A DNA stretch of 64,000 bases from positions 124,001 to 188,000 of the forward strand of contig NZ_JMLU01000002.1 of NCBI RefSeq assembly GCF_000686885.1, written 5' to 3'. This document shows positions 26,311 to 34,866 of the stretch, one piece after another (position 1 is the stretch's first letter; every line of letters starts with the position of its first letter). This stretch comes from Flavobacterium sasangense DSM 21067. Lineage in GTDB: Bacteria; Bacteroidota; Bacteroidia; Flavobacteriales; Flavobacteriaceae. The position numbers and the translations under genes are program-made. The notes under the pieces were generated by a model. That model was not told the DNA's origin and made no database searches. It was given only the letters and a program-made list of their open reading frames with translations.

Positions 26311-27789
26311 ATGAGCAAGAACTTAACAACAAGAGCGGAAGATTATTCCAAATGGTATAACGAACTAGTCGTAAAGGCTGATTTAGCAGAAAATTCAGGA
26401 GTAAGAGGATGTATGGTGATTAAACCATATGGCTATGCAATTTGGGAAAAAATGCAAGCTGAACTAGATAGAATGTTTAAAGAAACTGGACATAGTAATG
26501 CTTATTTCCCCTTGTTTGTACCAAAGAGCATGTTTGAAGCGGAAGAAAAAAATGCTGAAGGCTTTGCTAAGGAATGTGCCATTGTGACTCATTATAGACT
26601 TAAAACAGACGAAGATAATAAAGGAAAATTAATCGTTGATCCTAATGCTAAATTAGAGGAAGAATTAATAGTTCGTCCAACTTCTGAAGCTATTATTTGG
26701 TCAACTTACAAAGGTTGGGTGCAATCGTACAGAGATTTACCTTTATTAATCAATCAATGGGCTAATGTGGTTCGTTGGGAAATGAGAACGCGTTTGTTTT
26801 TAAGAACGGCTGAGTTTTTATGGCAAGAAGGGCATACAGCTCACGCAACACGTCAAGAAGCGATTGAAGAATCAGAAAAAATGATGAATGTATATGCTGA
26901 TTTTGTTCAAAACTTTATGGCAATTCCAGTTATCAAAGGTTTGAAAACAGAAACAGAACGTTTTGCTGGGGCAGATGAAACCTATTGTATTGAAGCTTTA
27001 ATGCAAGACGGAAAAGCATTGCAGGCGGGAACTTCACATTTCTTAGGTCAAAATTTTGCGAAAGCTTTTGATGTGAAATTTGCTAATAAAGAAGGAAAGC
27101 AGGAACACGTTTGGGGAACTTCTTGGGGAGTTTCAACTCGTTTAATGGGTGCTTTAGTGATGACGCATTCTGATGATAAAGGTTTGGTGTTACCTCCAAA
27201 CTTAGCGCCAATTCAAGTAGTGATTGTTCCAATTTACAAAACAGACGAACAATTTGATGCAATTTCAGAACAAGTGAATGGTTTAGTTGCTGAATTGAGA
27301 AAATTAGATATTTCAGTTAAATACGATAATAGAGATACGCAAAAACCAGGTTTCAAATTTGCGGAATGGGAATTAAAAGGTGTTCCAGTTCGTATTGCAG
27401 TTGGACCAAACGATTTAGAAAACGGAACTTACGAAATTGCGCGTAGAGATAATTTATCAAAAGAGGTAGTTGCTAAAGATGGAGTAGCGGCTTATATTCA
27501 GAATTTATTAGCAACGATTCAAAATGATTTATTTGCTAAAGCATTGGATTACAGAGATACTCATATTACGGAAGTGAATTCTTTTGAAGAGTTTAAAGAA
27601 GTTTTAGAAACAAAAGGTGGTTTCTTAGCAGCGCATTGGGATGGAACGGCAGAAACTGAAGAAAAAATCAAAGAATTGACAAAAGCAACCATCCGTTGTA
27701 TCGCTTTAGATAGAGTAGAGGAAGCTGGAACTTGTGTTTTAACAGGGAAACCTTCAATTGGAAGAGTCTTATTTGCAAAGGCTTACTAA
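26311..27789 (+). CDS. proS: Prolyl-tRNA synthetase (archaeal/eukaryotic type)
   Basis: Charges tRNA-Pro with proline. The 492-residue enzyme is the short type-3 form without the bacterial editing insert. Class II motifs are visible: [22 protein letters not shown] for motif 1, [16 protein letters not shown] for motif 2, and a C-terminal anticodon-binding domain beginning near [13 protein letters not shown], ending in the conserved Tyr (LFAKAY). The start at 26311 ([16 protein letters not shown]) is chosen because an upstream TTG frame would be untranscribed from the promoter found. Confidence 0.96.
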   Translation: MSKNLTTRAEDYSKWYNELVVKADLAENSGVRGCMVIKPYGYAIWEKMQAELDRMFKETGHSNAYFPLFVPKSMFEAEEKNAEGFAKECAIVTHYRLKTDEDNKGKLIVDPNAKLEEELIVRPTSEAIIWSTYKGWVQSYRDLPLLINQWANVVRWEMRTRLFLRTAEFLWQEGHTAHATRQEAIEESEKMMNVYADFVQNFMAIPVIKGLKTETERFAGADETYCIEALMQDGKALQAGTSHFLGQNFAKAFDVKFANKEGKQEHVWGTSWGVSTRLMGALVMTHSDDKGLVLPPNLAPIQVVIVPIYKTDEQFDAISEQVNGLVAELRKLDISVKYDNRDTQKPGFKFAEWELKGVPVRIAVGPNDLENGTYEIARRDNLSKEVVAKDGVAAYIQNLLATIQNDLFAKALDYRDTHITEVNSFEEFKEVLETKGGFLAAHWDGTAETEEKIKELTKATIRCIALDRVEEAGTCVLTGKPSIGRVLFAKAY

Positions 27790-27828
27790 AAAAATAGTAA
27801 AAAAAGCGAAAAAAAAATATTGATGCTA

Positions 27829-27858
27829 TTGCAGGAATAAAAAATGTGTTTATCTTTG
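27829..27858 (+). promoter_or_regulatory. tRNA-Glu promoter
   Basis: TTG (27829-27831), a 19-base spacer and TATCTTTG (27851-27858) match the Bacteroidota promoter exactly; the first tRNA follows 47 bp later. Confidence 0.75.
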
Positions 27859-27905
27859 CACTCGCATTACGGAAATGAGGTCTTTTAGAGTTCAGAGTAC
27901 GAGAT

Positions 27906-27977
27906 GGCCCGTTCGTCTATCGGTTAGGACGCCAGGTTTTCATCCTGGTAAGAGGGGTTCGATTCCCCTACGGGCTA
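27906..27977 (+). tRNA. tRNA-Glu (anticodon TTC), copy 1
   Basis: A full cloverleaf: acceptor stem GGCCCGT with ACGGGCT (one G-U), D-arm with GTCTATCGGTTAGGAC, anticodon stem CCAGG/CCTGG with loop TTTTCAT giving anticodon TTC, and T-arm GGGGTTCGATTCCCC. 72 nt to the discriminator A; CCA is not encoded. Confidence 0.97.
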
Positions 27978-28007
27978 CAAATATTGAGATTAAAAGAATT
28001 GGTTAAT

Positions 28008-28079
28008 GGCCCGTTCGTCTATCGGTTAGGACGCCAGGTTTTCATCCTGGTAAGAGGGGTTCGATTCCCCTACGGGCTA
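28008..28079 (+). tRNA. tRNA-Glu (anticodon TTC), copy 2
   Basis: Identical over the whole mature sequence to the copy 102 bp upstream, with a 30-bp spacer that differs from the sequence around copy 1. Probably processed from the same transcript. Confidence 0.97.
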
Positions 28080-28103
28080 CAAAATTAGTTGTAAATAAGT
28101 TTT

Positions 28104-28139
28104 ATAAAATAATAATTGGTGTCTCGGTTATTATTTTAT
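28104..28139 (+). other. AT-rich 12-bp inverted repeat between tRNA-Glu and rpsT
   Basis: ATAAAATAATAA (28104-28115) and TTATTATTTTAT (28128-28139) pair perfectly around a 12-base loop containing GGTGTCTC. No T-run follows. It could be a weak terminator for the tRNA transcript or a 5' leader structure of rpsT, which begins 96 bp downstream. Confidence 0.35.
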
Positions 28140-28235
28140 TAGTTAAAACCAAAGTGATTGCAAATGTAATTGTGGGAGGTTTTTCTTTTTTAACTAGTAG
28201 TTTATAACAATTATTACAATTAAAAAAAGAACAAA

Positions 28236-28487
28236 ATGGCAAATCATAAATCTGCTTTAAAAAGAATTAGAAGTAACGAGAAAAGAAGAGTATTAAACAG
28301 ATACCAACACAAAACTACTCGTAACGCTATCAAAGCTATTCGTTTAGCTACTGACAAAGCTGAAGCTTCTGCAAAATTATCAACTGTAATTTCTATGATT
28401 GATAAATTAGCTAAGAAAAATATTATCCATGATAATAAAGCTTCTAACTTAAAATCTAAATTAACTAAACACGTAGCTTCTTTATAG
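28236..28487 (+). CDS. rpsT: 30S ribosomal protein S20
   Basis: An 83-residue basic, helical protein of the small subunit that binds 16S rRNA. It opens with MANHKSALKRIRSNEKRRVLNR, the S20 signature, and has the Lys-rich helix TRNAIKAIRLATDK and the C-terminal HDNKASNLKSKL. Length is normal. The 156-bp leader after the second tRNA holds an AT-rich inverted repeat; S20 is autoregulated in E. coli, so control in the leader is possible but not shown. A strong terminator follows. Confidence 0.97.
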   Translation: MANHKSALKRIRSNEKRRVLNRYQHKTTRNAIKAIRLATDKAEASAKLSTVISMIDKLAKKNIIHDNKASNLKSKLTKHVASL

Positions 28488-28509
28488 TCTACCGTTAGTG
28501 AAATATACT

Positions 28510-28536
28510 AAAGCTCTCATTTTGAGGGCTTTTTTT
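28510..28536 (+). terminator. rpsT terminator
   Basis: AAAGCTCTCA (28510-28519) pairs with TGAGGGCTTT (28523-28532, one G-T wobble) and a seven-T run to 28536. Confidence 0.85.
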
Positions 28537-28603
28537 ATACGTTATTATTATGTTATTTCTACTAAAGTATTGATTACTATAGTGTTTTTATCAAAATAAA
28601 CAT

Positions 28604-28611
28604 TACCTTTG
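28604..28611 (+). promoter_or_regulatory. -7 element of typA
   Basis: TACCTTTG fits TAnnTTTG exactly, 20 bp before the ATG at 28632, after the rpsT terminator. No clear TTG lies at the -33 distance. Confidence 0.5.
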
Positions 28612-28631
28612 CACCTTCAAAAATTTTATAA

Positions 28632-30431
28632 ATGACTTCTATTAGAAACATCGCAATTATTGCCCACGTTGACCACGGTAAAACTACTTTGGTTGATAAA
28701 ATTATGTACCACTGTCAGTTGTTTCGTGAAAACGAAAACACAGGAGATTTAATCTTAGATAATAATGACTTAGAGCGTGAAAGAGGTATTACTATTACTT
28801 CTAAAAACGTTTCTGTAACTTACAAAGGAACAAAAATCAACATTATCGATACTCCAGGTCACGCCGATTTTGGTGGTGAAGTAGAGCGTGTACTTAATAT
28901 GGCAGATGGTGTTTGTCTTTTAGTAGATGCTTTTGAAGGACCAATGCCACAAACACGTTTCGTATTACAAAAAGCGATTGATTTAGGTTTAAAACCTTGT
29001 GTGGTTATTAATAAAGTAGATAAAGAAAACTGTACTCCAGAAGAAGTTCACGAAAAAGTTTTTGACTTAATGTTTGAATTAGGTGCTACAGAAGAGCAGT
29101 TAGATTTCCCAACCGTTTATGGTTCGGCTAAAAACAACTGGATGTCTGATGACTTTAGAAATCAAACAGAAAATATTGAGCCTTTGTTAGATATGGTTTT
29201 GGAACATGTTCCAGCTCCTAAAGTTTCTGAAGGAACGCCTCAAATGTTAATCACATCTTTAGATTTCTCTTCGTTTACAGGTCGTATCGCGATTGGTCGT
29301 TTACAAAGAGGTGTTTTACGTGAAGGAATGAATATTTCTTTAGTAAAAAGAGATGGAAAAGTAAGCAAATCAAAAATTAAAGAATTACATACTTTTGAAG
29401 GTTTAGGTCGTAAAAAAGTTGAAGAAGTTGTTGCAGGTGATATCTGTGCGATTGTAGGTTTAGAAGGTTTTGAAATTGGTGATACCGTTGCTGATTTTGA
29501 AAATCCAGAAGCGTTAACTTCTATTGCTATTGACGAGCCAACAATGAGTATGTTGTTTACAATTAATGATTCTCCTTTCTTTGGTAAAGAAGGTAAATTT
29601 GTAACTTCTCGTCACATTAAAGATCGTTTGAACAAAGAGTTAGAGAAAAACTTAGCATTAAGAGTTAATGAAACGGATTCTGCTGATAAATTCTTAGTAT
29701 TTGGTCGTGGTGTACTTCACTTATCGGTTTTAATTGAAACTATGAGAAGAGAAGGATATGAGTTACAAATTGGACAACCACAAGTAATTATCAAAGAAAT
29801 TGATGGTGTTAAATGTGAGCCAATTGAAGAATTAACAGTTGATTTACCAGAAAACCTTTCAGGTAGAGCGGTTGAATTTGTAACTATCCGTAAAGGTGAA
29901 ATGTTATCTATGGAGCCTAAAGGAGAGCGTATGATTATCAAATTCAACATTCCATCTCGTGGAATTATCGGATTGAGAAATCAATTATTAACAGCTACAG
30001 CTGGTGAAGCTATTATGTCGCACCGTTTTATTGATTACCAACCATTCAAAGGTGAAATTCCTGGTCGTTTAGGTGGTTCATTAATTTCTATGGAAAACGG
30101 AAAAGCTATTCCTTACTCAATTGATAAATTACAAGATAGAGGTAAATTCTTCGTTGACCCGAATGAAGATATCTACGAAGGTCAGGTAATTGGTGAAAAT
30201 TCACGTGGAGATGATATGGTAGTGAATGTAACTAAGACTAAAAAATTAACAAACGTACGTTCTTCTGGAAATGATGATAAAGCAAGAATTATTCCTGCAA
30301 TCAAATTCTCATTAGAAGAAGCATTAGAGTACATTCAAAAAGACGAGTATGTTGAGGTAACGCCAAAATCGTTACGTTTGCGTAAAATCTATTTGAATGA
30401 AAACGATAGAAAACGTTTCAAAATAGCATAA
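28632..30431 (+). CDS. typA: Ribosome-associated GTPase TypA/BipA
   Basis: A translational GTPase related to EF-G that helps ribosome assembly and stress or cold adaptation. The 599-residue length is typical. G motifs: [12 protein letters not shown] (G1, residues ~10-21), the T of GITITSK (G2), [11 protein letters not shown] (G3), NKVDKENC (G4) and GSAKNNW (G5 region). The C-terminal half shows BipA-specific segments such as RVLNMADGV and [18 protein letters not shown]. It has its own -7 element and ends at a strong terminator, so it is probably a single-gene unit. Confidence 0.97.
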   Translation: MTSIRNIAIIAHVDHGKTTLVDKIMYHCQLFRENENTGDLILDNNDLERERGITITSKNVSVTYKGTKINIIDTPGHADFGGEVERVLNMADGVCLLVDAFEGPMPQTRFVLQKAIDLGLKPCVVINKVDKENCTPEEVHEKVFDLMFELGATEEQLDFPTVYGSAKNNWMSDDFRNQTENIEPLLDMVLEHVPAPKVSEGTPQMLITSLDFSSFTGRIAIGRLQRGVLREGMNISLVKRDGKVSKSKIKELHTFEGLGRKKVEEVVAGDICAIVGLEGFEIGDTVADFENPEALTSIAIDEPTMSMLFTINDSPFFGKEGKFVTSRHIKDRLNKELEKNLALRVNETDSADKFLVFGRGVLHLSVLIETMRREGYELQIGQPQVIIKEIDGVKCEPIEELTVDLPENLSGRAVEFVTIRKGEMLSMEPKGERMIIKFNIPSRGIIGLRNQLLTATAGEAIMSHRFIDYQPFKGEIPGRLGGSLISMENGKAIPYSIDKLQDRGKFFVDPNEDIYEGQVIGENSRGDDMVVNVTKTKKLTNVRSSGNDDKARIIPAIKFSLEEALEYIQKDEYVEVTPKSLRLRKIYLNENDRKRFKIA

Positions 30432-30436
30432 TTTTT

Positions 30437-30463
30437 AAATCCCGATGAAAGTCGGGATTTTTT
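30437..30463 (+). terminator. typA terminator
   Basis: AAATCCCGA (30437-30445) pairs with TCGGGATTT (30452-30460), loop TGAAAG, followed by T to 30463. Confidence 0.85.
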
Positions 30464-30476
30464 AGCATAAATCAGA

Positions 30477-30908
30477 ATGGAAATTAAATTAAAATACGGA
30501 ATTGACAATTTGCTTTTCGGAATGAAAGAGCAAGATGTTACTAAAATTTTGGGTAAACCCGATACACAGTATAAAGACGAAGAAGAGAATGTTGTGTTCA
30601 TGTATAACGCTAGAAAACTTCGCTTGATTTTTTATAAAGAAGAAGCTTTTAAATTAGGCTATATGACAACGACAAATCCAGTTGTAAAGTTGTTTAATAC
30701 AACTGTAATTGGTAAAAATTGGAGTGATGTGTATCCTCTTTTAGAAAAGAATAAAATTAAACCATTTGAAACCGATACGGTAGAAGGAATGATTAGTTAT
30801 TTTAACGAAGAAAACTGGTTGTTTTTCCACGTAGATTACAACGAAATTGTTAAAATTGAAGTTGGTGCCGTTTTTAGTGATAAAGACGAATTTGACTGGA
30901 GATTTTAA
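30477..30908 (+). CDS. Conserved hypothetical protein, BamE/SmpA-like N-terminal pattern
   Basis: A 143-residue cytoplasmic-looking protein with no signal peptide or membrane segment. I do not recognise the family securely. The opening (YGIDNLLFGMKEQDVTKILGKPD) has the G-x-(S/K)-x-x-D-V-x-x-x-L-G-x-P-D pattern seen in BamE/SmpA-like and other two-helix folds, followed by a beta-rich acidic region (NEENWLFFHVDYNEIVKIEVG). It sits between the typA terminator and a bidirectional terminator, so it forms its own short unit. A role in immunity or inhibition would be a guess. Confidence 0.6.
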   Translation: MEIKLKYGIDNLLFGMKEQDVTKILGKPDTQYKDEEENVVFMYNARKLRLIFYKEEAFKLGYMTTTNPVVKLFNTTVIGKNWSDVYPLLEKNKIKPFETDTVEGMISYFNEENWLFFHVDYNEIVKIEVGAVFSDKDEFDWRF

Positions 30909-30920
30909 TTCTATAGAAAT

Positions 30921-30957
30921 AAAAAAAAGCCGCTAATTTTTTTAGCGGCTTTTTTTT
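30921..30957. terminator. Bidirectional terminator between the hypothetical gene and the isomerase gene
   Basis: A 16-bp stem with core AGCCGCTAA/TTAGCGGCT (30921-30936 with 30942-30957), flanked by A- and T-runs so that it works in both directions. It ends at the stop codon of the converging gene. Confidence 0.9.
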
Positions 30958-32144
30958 TATTTAGATGAAGTTTGACTTTCTAATATTTCTAATTCAAAAA
31001 TAAGGGTTGCATTTGGTGGGATAACATTTCCAGCACCTTTTTCTCCATAGCCTAAGTTAGAAGGAATGAATAAAGTTACTTTATCTCCAAACGATAATAA
31101 GTTTACACCTTCTAAAAATCCAGGAATTAAACCTGATTTATTGCCATATTGGAATGGGAAAGGCGCATATCCGTTTTGATCGGCTCTGTTTTGATCAAAC
31201 TTTCCGTATTTTTTTGATATATCTGAATAACTACTATCAAATAAACTTCCGTCTTCAAAATAACCAGCATAATGAATGTAGATTGTACTTCCATCAGCAG
31301 GTTTTGAGCCAGTCCCTTTTTTAGTTATTGTATATTGTAAGCCAGAAGCTGTTTTTGTTGAAGTAGCTTTTAATGTTGTAAATTCTGCTATTTTTTCTGC
31401 TTTTACATTTACCAATTTACCTTCTAATTCTTTTCTTTTAGCAGCTTCGATTTCAGCTTGTTTTTTTTGATTTGCCAATGCAATTTCAGCTAATGCTTTT
31501 CTTGCAGACTCATTTTTAACTTCTTGAGCTTTATCGCTTTCTTCTTTTTTGCTAAAATAGTCAGCAAATATTTTTTCTGCTTTAAATTTTTTAGCTTCTT
31601 TACCGTTTCTAATAATCACAATTGAATTGATTACATCGTCTTGTGCAATTTTATTCACGACATCTTGACCACTAACAACATGTCCGAAAACAGTGTGTTT
31701 TCCATCTAGCCAAGCTGTTTCTTTATGTGTAATGAAGAACTGACTCCCATTTGTTCCAGCTCCAGCATTTGCCATAGATAAAACACCTGCACTTTTATGA
31801 GTTAAATCTGTGATTTCGTCTACAAACTTATAACCCGGACCTCCAGAACCATTTCCGTCTGGGTCTCCACCTTGAATCATGAAATTTGCAATAACTCTGT
31901 GGAATTTTAATCCGTTGTAATAAGGTTTTCCTTTTAACTTTTCAGCAACCTGAGTGTTTTTACCTTCTGCTAAAGAAACAAAGTTTGCTACAGTAATAGG
32001 CGTCTTTTTGTATTCAAGTTCAACTACAATTTTCCCTTTAGATGTACTGATTTCGGCAAAAACACCTTCTTGTTTTTTGTCTTGAGCAACTGAAAAAGTA
32101 ATGCAATTTATTGCAATAAGTACTATATTAAAAATATTCTTCAT
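30957..32144 (-). CDS. Periplasmic cyclophilin-FKBP fusion prolyl isomerase
   Basis: A 395-residue peptidyl-prolyl cis-trans isomerase with two different isomerase domains. After a signal peptide (cleavage near FSVAQ) residues ~28-180 are a cyclophilin domain (FHRVIANFMIQGGDPDGNGSGGPGY, with NAGAGTNGSQFFIT and LDGKHTVFGHVV). A helical Lys/Glu-rich linker joins it to a C-terminal FKBP domain (~280-390: YIHYAGYFEDGSLFDSSY, IPGFLEGV, LIFELEI). It probably assists folding of exported proteins in the periplasm. It is the last gene of a run with a paralogue, gldI and a DHH gene, with gaps of 10, 6 and 4 bp. Confidence 0.9.
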   Translation of the reverse strand: MKNIFNIVLIAINCITFSVAQDKKQEGVFAEISTSKGKIVVELEYKKTPITVANFVSLAEGKNTQVAEKLKGKPYYNGLKFHRVIANFMIQGGDPDGNGSGGPGYKFVDEITDLTHKSAGVLSMANAGAGTNGSQFFITHKETAWLDGKHTVFGHVVSGQDVVNKIAQDDVINSIVIIRNGKEAKKFKAEKIFADYFSKKEESDKAQEVKNESARKALAEIALANQKKQAEIEAAKRKELEGKLVNVKAEKIAEFTTLKATSTKTASGLQYTITKKGTGSKPADGSTIYIHYAGYFEDGSLFDSSYSDISKKYGKFDQNRADQNGYAPFPFQYGNKSGLIPGFLEGVNLLSFGDKVTLFIPSNLGYGEKGAGNVIPPNATLIFELEILESQTSSK

Positions 32145-32154
32145 TGTATAAATA

Positions 32155-33243
32155 TTAGTTTATTGGTTTGTTTTCTAAAAGCTCTACTTCAAATACAATA
32201 TTTGCATTTGCAGGAATAACGTCGCCTGCACCTTGTGGTCCATAACCCAAATCAGAAGGGATATATAACATCATTTTATCTCCATAGCTCATCATTTCAA
32301 CTCCTTCGTTAAAACCTGGAATAAAAGGTAAACTGCCTATGGTTACTGGATAACCCGCATATCCATTTTGGTTGGCTCTGTTTTGATCAAATTTTCCGTA
32401 AAGTTTAGCAACATCTTCATAACTAGTATCAAAAAGTTGACCATTTTCTAAATAGCCTGCATAATGAATTAAAACTTGAGTTCCAGTTGATGGTTTTTTA
32501 CCAGTACCTTTTTTAATAATTTGATAAATCAATCCTGATTTGGTTTTAGTACCAGTAGCTTTTAAAGTGGTAATTTCTTTTACTTTACTTTCGATAATTT
32601 GTTTTGCTTTTTCTTCAGCTGCTTTTATTTCTTTTTCAACAGAAGAATAATAGTTTTTGAAAATTTTTACGGCATCAAATTTTTTAGCGGCATTTCCTAT
32701 TCTAACGATGGTGATTTTTTCAATAACATCATCTGCTTCAATAGTATTGATTACTTCTAATCCTTCTACTACTTCTCCAAAAACAGTATGCATATTATCT
32801 AACCATGGTGTTTCTTTATGTGTGATAAAAAATTGACTTCCATTGGTGCTTGGTCCAGCATTTGCCATAGATAAAATCCCGGCTTTTGAATGTGTTAAAT
32901 CAGGATGAAATTCGTCTTTAAATTTATAACCTGGTCCACCAGAACCATCACCATTAGGATCACCACCTTGAATCATAAAATCTGAAATTACGCGATGAAA
33001 TTTTAATCCGTCATAAAAAGGTTTTCCTTTGAATTCTTCACTCACAAAAGGATTTTTCCCTTCTGCTAAGGTTACAAAGTTAGCAACGGTATTTGGAACT
33101 TTTTCAAATTCTAACTTTACAATCATGTTTCCTTTTGCAGTTTCAATATCGGCATATAAACCTTCTTTTAGGTTGTCGTATGATTTTGAACAAGAAGCAA
33201 AGAAAGTAGCAATGCTTAGTAGTAAAATTGAGGTAATCTTCAT
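32155..33243 (-). CDS. Lipoprotein cyclophilin-FKBP fusion prolyl isomerase
   Basis: A 362-residue paralogue of the next gene with the same cyclophilin plus FKBP layout, but anchored: the signal peptide ends in a lipobox, ATFFASC (Cys18). Both domains keep the recognisable core: FHRVISDFMIQGGDPNGDGSGG and NAGPSTNGSQFFIT for cyclophilin, VLIHYAGYLENGQLFDTSY and PGFNEGVEMM for FKBP. The pair looks like a tandem duplication in which one copy became lipid-anchored and the other soluble. Spacing to gldI is 6 bp, so it is in the same transcript. Confidence 0.9.
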   Translation of the reverse strand: MKITSILLLSIATFFASCSKSYDNLKEGLYADIETAKGNMIVKLEFEKVPNTVANFVTLAEGKNPFVSEEFKGKPFYDGLKFHRVISDFMIQGGDPNGDGSGGPGYKFKDEFHPDLTHSKAGILSMANAGPSTNGSQFFITHKETPWLDNMHTVFGEVVEGLEVINTIEADDVIEKITIVRIGNAAKKFDAVKIFKNYYSSVEKEIKAAEEKAKQIIESKVKEITTLKATGTKTKSGLIYQIIKKGTGKKPSTGTQVLIHYAGYLENGQLFDTSYEDVAKLYGKFDQNRANQNGYAGYPVTIGSLPFIPGFNEGVEMMSYGDKMMLYIPSDLGYGPQGAGDVIPANANIVFEVELLENKPIN

Positions 33244-33249
33244 TTGTAT

Positions 33250-33807
33250 TTAGTTTTTAGCTTGTGTATCTACTTTAATATCGTTTAAACTTACAGTGCA
33301 AATAAGAGGTTCGTTTGTTCCAATTTTTTTATCATCGCCATGATAACCATATGCCATATGAGATGGAAATAAAAAGGTAACTGTTTCTCCTTTTTTCATT
33401 AATTTAATACCGTCACGTAATCCCATCATAATGTTTTCTTTATCTACATAATAGGTTTGTGGTTTTGTTTCGGACATGCTGTAAATGATTCTGTTTTTTA
33501 AATCTTTTATTTCATAGTCAAAGAAAGCAATATCACCTCTTTTTGGAGACGGTGTTACTTCTTCCACTTTGGTTTCGTATTTGTACCAATAGCCTTTATT
33601 TGAAGCTATGTATGATTTGAGTGAATCGTTTTTAATAATTGCTTCAATTAAATCTTCTTCATCTGCGATTAAAACTTTATTTCGCTCGATTGATTCTTTT
33701 ATAAAAGTTCCTGAAGTATGTGAAATAGGTTCTCTAGCTTGTTGCTGTTGTGAACAACTTGCTAAGAAAATCATCGCTCCAAAAAGGAATAAATTTTTAA
33801 TTTTCAT
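33250..33807 (-). CDS. gldI: Gliding-motility-associated FKBP-type isomerase GldI
   Basis: GldI is a lipoprotein isomerase needed for gliding in Flavobacterium johnsoniae, probably through folding of type IX secretion or motility proteins. The 185-residue protein has a lipobox (IFLASC, Cys18), a helical region of ~60 residues and a C-terminal FKBP domain (DIAFFDYEIKDLKNRIIYS, MMGLRDGIKLMKKGETVTF, PSHMAYGYHG). The usual FKBP active-site aromatics are partly present. It is in an operon after the DHH gene and before the two fusion isomerases, as is common in flavobacteria from memory. Confidence 0.9.
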   Translation of the reverse strand: MKIKNLFLFGAMIFLASCSQQQQAREPISHTSGTFIKESIERNKVLIADEEDLIEAIIKNDSLKSYIASNKGYWYKYETKVEEVTPSPKRGDIAFFDYEIKDLKNRIIYSMSETKPQTYYVDKENIMMGLRDGIKLMKKGETVTFLFPSHMAYGYHGDDKKIGTNEPLICTVSLNDIKVDTQAKN

Positions 33808-33811
33808 TTGG

Positions 33812-34822
33812 TTACTTTTTTTCTTTTGCTAAAATAGCAATAAATTGTTGTACAGTTTCTTCTAATGATAAAAAAGATTTTCCACCAGCAGCATTGATGT
33901 GTCCACCGCCATTAAAGTGATTTCGTGCAAATTGGTTCACATCAAAATCGCCCTGAGAGCGGAAAGAAATTTTGATAATTCCTTCTTCTTTGTTTTCAAT
34001 GAAAATAGCGGTAAATTCAATTCCTTTGATACTTAGTCCATAATTTACGATGCCTTCAGTGTCTCCTTTTTGATGTCCAAATTCGTTTAACTCGTCTTGG
34101 GTTAAAGTTATGTAAGTTGTTTTGTACTCAGGAAGCATTTTCAAATTCTGAAGTGCTTTTCCTAATAACAACAAACGGTTGTAAGAAGAATTATCAAAAA
34201 GTAAATTGTGAATTTCACTATTATTAATGCCTCGCTCAATTAAATCGGCAACACATTTGTGCGTTTTGCTAGTTGTTTTTGGAAAACGGAAACTTCCAGA
34301 ATCGGTAACAATTCCGGTATATAAACAAGTAGCTACTGTTTTATTGATTAAATTTTCTAAGCCCAATTGGTGAATAAAATCATACACCATTTCGCAAGTT
34401 GAGCCATAAGCAGTATCTGAAAACGTAAAGGTTGCATAACCGTCTGGTGCTTGGTGATGATCAATCATTACGCTTGGAACGGTTAGTGTTTTTAACGCAT
34501 TTTCCATTTGATCACCTGTTCGATGTAATGCATTAAAATCTAATGTAAAAATTAAATCGGATTTTTCTAAAATTCCTTTACACGTATCAAAACTGCGTTC
34601 AAAAATGATGACTTTTTCGCTTTCGGGTAACCAAGCTAAGAAATCGGGAAATTCGTTTGGAGCCATAACAATTACTTCGTGTTGTAATTGTTTCAGGGTG
34701 TGATATAAGCCTAAAGTTGAACCCATAGCGTCTCCATCAGGATTTCTATGAGGTATAATTGTAATTTTTTTTGGTGTAGCTAAAAGCAATTTTATAGCTT
34801 CAATTTCGTGTATTTGCATCAT
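33812..34822 (-). CDS. DHH/DHHA1 phosphoesterase (NrnA-like)
   Basis: A 336-residue phosphoesterase of the DHH family, likely an nanoRNase and/or 3',5'-bisphosphate (pAp) or cyclic-dinucleotide-product phosphatase. The Mn-binding motifs are clear: HRNPDGDAMGS (residues ~25-35), LDFNALHRTGD, IDHHQAPDG (the DHH motif) and TDSGSFRFP. The C-terminal DHHA1 domain ends in HFNGGGHINAAGG, the substrate-binding Gly-rich loop. It is the first gene of the gldI operon, with a 4-bp gap to gldI. Two adjacent Met codons give the start; either is possible. Confidence 0.92.
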   Translation of the reverse strand: MMQIHEIEAIKLLLATPKKITIIPHRNPDGDAMGSTLGLYHTLKQLQHEVIVMAPNEFPDFLAWLPESEKVIIFERSFDTCKGILEKSDLIFTLDFNALHRTGDQMENALKTLTVPSVMIDHHQAPDGYATFTFSDTAYGSTCEMVYDFIHQLGLENLINKTVATCLYTGIVTDSGSFRFPKTTSKTHKCVADLIERGINNSEIHNLLFDNSSYNRLLLLGKALQNLKMLPEYKTTYITLTQDELNEFGHQKGDTEGIVNYGLSIKGIEFTAIFIENKEEGIIKISFRSQGDFDVNQFARNHFNGGGHINAAGGKSFLSLEETVQQFIAILAKEKK

Positions 34823-34866
34823 ACTGCGAATATATTATTTTGTAAGCTATTCTGCAATTATTATGC

